5,349 bases of DNA from Betaproteobacteria bacterium. GTDB taxonomy: Bacteria; Pseudomonadota; Gammaproteobacteria; Burkholderiales; SG8-39. A program made the translations under genes and the position numbers. The stretch covers positions 1 to 5,349 of the forward strand of contig DAHVFK010000258.1 in NCBI GenBank assembly GCA_027317055.1, in the 5' to 3' direction. Positions 4,971-5,349 of this stretch are shown here, one piece after another (position 1 is the stretch's first letter; each line of letters begins with the position of its first letter). Below the pieces are notes generated by a model, which saw only the letters and a program-made list of their open reading frames with translations, made no database searches and had not been told where the DNA came from.

Positions 4971-5349
4971 CCTTGCCGAAGTAGTCCGGCGCGATCTCGC
5001 CCGCGTAGCATACCGGCGACGCGAGCGCGCTCGGCTCGCCGGCCGGCGGCGCGCCGAGGAACACCAGCCCCGGGGGGTCGCGCCGATAGACCCCGCGTTC
5101 GGTGACCACGTAATCGAGCGGGATGTCCCAGGACTGGGGGTCGATCGTCTCCAGCCTGGCGAGCTCGTAGCTGACGCCGATCGTGGCCGGCTTCTTGGCA
5201 AGGCTCGCCAGAGTGCGGTCGAAGAAGCCGCCGCCGTAGCCCAGCCGGTAGCCCTGCGCGTCCCAGCCGTTCATCGGCAGCAGCACCGCGTCGGGCGCGA
5301 GCTCAACCGAATCGACCGGGTAAGGGATGCCCATCGCGCCCTCGGCGAG
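4963..5349 (-). CDS. ygfA: 5-formyltetrahydrofolate cyclo-ligase, C-terminal part (runs off right edge)
   Basis: Converts 5-formyltetrahydrofolate with ATP to 5,10-methenyltetrahydrofolate in the cytoplasm, recycling a dead-end folate. The 128 visible residues are the C-terminal part; the frame is open to the window edge, so the ATG at 5334 is internal and not the start. They include GIPYPVDSVEL, then DAVLLPMNGWD (20-30), the family signature GYRLGYGGGFFDRTL (33-47) with the glycine-rich nucleotide loop and conserved Asp-Arg, then ATIGVSYELARLETIDPQSW (55-74) and WDIPLDYVVTERGVY (74-88). E. coli YgfA has the matching RLGMGGGFYDRTL and WDIPLPAVVT and ends soon after. Here about 38 more residues follow (91-128), Pro/Gly-rich and ending with SPVCYAGEIAPDYFGKVS. 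It is convergent with ilvA with an eight-base overlap. E. coli calls the gene ygfA or fau. Confidence 0.93.
   Translation of the reverse strand, partial: LAEGAMGIPYPVDSVELAPDAVLLPMNGWDAQGYRLGYGGGFFDRTLASLAKKPATIGVSYELARLETIDPQSWDIPLDYVVTERGVYRRDPPGLVFLGAPPAGEPSALASPVCYAGEIAPDYFGKVS

Noticed and set aside
3231..5201. 656-residue open frame on the minus strand opposite ilvA
   Set aside because: It is the antisense shadow of a well-conserved ilvA, is rich in Arg, His and Asp with no recognisable domain, overlaps yqaA and the cyclo-ligase in other frames, and reflects the scarcity of stop codons in high-GC DNA.

Overview
The window is ordinary, tightly packed chromosomal DNA from a high-GC Gram-negative bacterium. 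The proteins recall betaproteobacterial homologues (a full-length IlvA with two regulatory ACT-like domains, a short YqaA-type DedA protein, an E. coli-type Glk). This taxonomic call rests on protein resemblance and codon use by eye, not on a search. There are no mobile elements, CRISPR arrays, tRNA or rRNA genes, phage genes or sharp composition breaks.

The left two thirds (about 1-3372) is a run of five genes on the minus strand. In transcription order they are: a YqaA-type membrane protein, glucokinase (glk), a short NAD-type decarboxylating 6-phosphogluconate dehydrogenase (gnd), a HAD-superfamily phosphatase whose GTG start overlaps the gnd stop by 4 bases, and the 5' end of a small membrane protein resembling the heme-copper oxidase subunit I fold, cut by the left edge. 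Gaps are 25, 43, -4 and 43 bases with no convincing terminator between genes, so an operon is likely. Glk makes glucose 6-phosphate. Gnd carries out the last oxidative step of the pentose phosphate route to ribulose 5-phosphate. The intermediate genes (zwf, pgl) are not in the window.

The right third holds ilvA (3432-4970, plus strand), divergent from yqaA. It encodes a biosynthetic threonine dehydratase, the entry to isoleucine synthesis. It is followed tail-to-tail by the 3' part of a 5-formyltetrahydrofolate cyclo-ligase gene on the minus strand that runs off the right edge. The two stop codons sit in one 8-base palindrome.

No undescribed multi-gene system is visible. The points most worth a second look are the translationally coupled HAD phosphatase next to 6-phosphogluconate dehydrogenase (a metabolite-repair candidate), the apparent CTG start of yqaA behind a strong ribosome binding site, the absence of a ribosome binding site for ilvA with a possible extended -10 right before its GTG, a hairpin abutting the glk start codon, and a 38-residue C-terminal tail on the cyclo-ligase. 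No stretch over 300 bases lacks a gene.
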